Origin: Deferribacteres bacterium
GTDB lineage: Bacteria; Chrysiogenota; Deferribacteres; Deferribacterales; Geovibrionaceae
Direction: 5' to 3'
Length of the DNA stretch: 64,000 bases
Assembly: GCA_023395255.1 (NCBI GenBank)
Contig: JAEWZN010000010.1
Coordinates: forward strand, 248,001 to 312,000
Shown: positions 63,599 through 64,000 of the stretch, piece after piece
Numbering within the stretch: the stretch's first letter is position 1
How the letters are laid out: each line of letters begins with the position of its first letter
Program-made: the position numbers and the translations under genes
The notes under the pieces: generated by a model
The model's database searches: none
What the model saw: only the letters and a program-made list of their open reading frames with translations
Told to the model about the DNA's origin: nothing

Positions 63599-64000
63599 AT
63601 GAGCGGAATGAAAAATATATTAGAAGTATTCACAGTGTTCCTTCGGCTGGGGCTAACATCCTTCGGGGGGCCTGTGGCGCATCTGGGTTATTTCAGGGAT
63701 GAGTTTGTAGCCCGCCGAAAATGGATGAGCGAACAGGAGTATGCCGATCTTGTGGCTTTGTGCCAGTTCCTGCCGGGGCCTGCCAGCAGTCAGGTGGGTT
63801 TTGCCGTGGGGCTCAGGCGGGCGGGGAAGTTTGGCGGGCTTGCCGCATGGGTCGGTTTCACCATGCCCTCCGCCCTTGCGATGATAGCTTTTGCATACGG
63901 ACTGGCCTCATTCAGCGGAGCCCTTGATTCGGGCTGGCTCAAGGGGCTTAAAGTGGCGGCTGTCGCAGTGGTTGCCCACGCTGTGTGGGGGATGGCCATG
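63599..64000 (+). CDS. Chromate transporter family protein, N-terminal part
   Basis: The 134 residues before the window end are the first half of a CHR-family permease: FLRLGLTSFGGPVAHLGYFRDEFV (residues about 15-38), LCQFLPGPASSQVGFAVGL and GGLAAWVGFTMPSALAMIAF. These match the first domain of ChrA. Chromate or another oxyanion is the assumed substrate, not shown here. GGAG stands eight bases before the ATG. The gene continues past the window. Confidence 0.88.
   Translation, partial: MSGMKNILEVFTVFLRLGLTSFGGPVAHLGYFRDEFVARRKWMSEQEYADLVALCQFLPGPASSQVGFAVGLRRAGKFGGLAAWVGFTMPSALAMIAFAYGLASFSGALDSGWLKGLKVAAVAVVAHAVWGMAM

Noticed and set aside
1..64000. CRISPR arrays, rRNA or tRNA genes
   Set aside because: No regularly spaced identical repeats, rRNA sequence or cloverleaf tRNA other than the tRNA-like end of tmRNA was found on reading.

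Overview
The window is a chromosomal segment of an anaerobically respiring, motile, Gram-negative bacterium. It carries outer-membrane porin, lipoprotein, Tat-exported molybdoenzyme, chemoreceptor and sigma-54 regulatory genes. The arsenate-respiration genes, NapGH/NrfD-type redox modules and overall gene style best fit the Deferribacterota (Geovibrio, Seleniivibrio or Denitrovibrio-like). That placement is an inference from protein style, not from a marker-gene search.

Region 1 (about 0-4.5 kb) holds a Dcu-type C4-dicarboxylate carrier, a small YqaA/DedA-like membrane protein, a PQQ-type sugar dehydrogenase homologue and a CsgG-like/TPR lipoprotein. Region 2 (4.5-15 kb) is an arsenic island. 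Detoxification genes (acr3 and arsM on the minus strand, a thioredoxin-type arsC divergent from them) sit next to a complete respiratory arsenate reductase locus. That locus has a PhnD-like periplasmic sensor, a histidine kinase and an NtrC-type regulator (arrX-arrS-arrR), then arrA, arrB and a TorD-type chaperone. Two 15-bp dyads spaced 21 bp apart and a near-consensus sigma-54 promoter lie directly before arrA. Region 3 (15-21.3 kb) has a LuxR HTH stub, an AgrA/AgrC-like two-component pair, a Tat-type lipoprotein phosphoesterase and an AT-rich KAP-family P-loop NTPase that looks imported.

Region 4 (21.4-33 kb) is the best candidate for an undescribed system. It is a seven-gene minus-strand redox operon behind an extra unknown first gene: a DMSO-reductase-family catalytic subunit, a four-cluster Fe-S subunit, a TorD chaperone, a DmsC-like membrane subunit, a NapG-like ferredoxin, a NapH-like quinol oxidase and an OprD-like porin. 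A sigma-54 promoter with upstream dyads lies in front of the unknown gene. A divergent AcoR-like sigma-54 activator and a major-facilitator permease are encoded next to it. The substrate cannot be named from sequence.

Region 5 (33-42.7 kb) has two decayed gene fragments meeting head-on, a second MFS gene, tmRNA (ssrA) and smpB flanking about 3 kb of partly AT-rich accessory DNA, an EAL phosphodiesterase with a ruined GGDEF, a hemerythrin and an FmdB-type zinc ribbon. Region 6 (42.8-57.6 kb) is housekeeping and signalling: uvrB, a class A penicillin-binding protein, a soluble histidine kinase, a Cache-CheW gene split by one in-frame amber codon, the ATP-grasp / alpha-E / zinc peptidase operon, peroxiredoxin, a PilZ protein and a nitronate monooxygenase homologue. 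Region 7 (57.7-64 kb) has a chemoreceptor, uraA-upp, a flavodoxin-fold quinone reductase, a PadR regulator and the start of a chromate transporter.

The spaces around prx, uraA and upp hold a family of short non-coding repeats built of three hairpins. Their stems differ between copies but keep their base pairing, while the linkers stay constant. This is the clearest non-protein novelty in the window.
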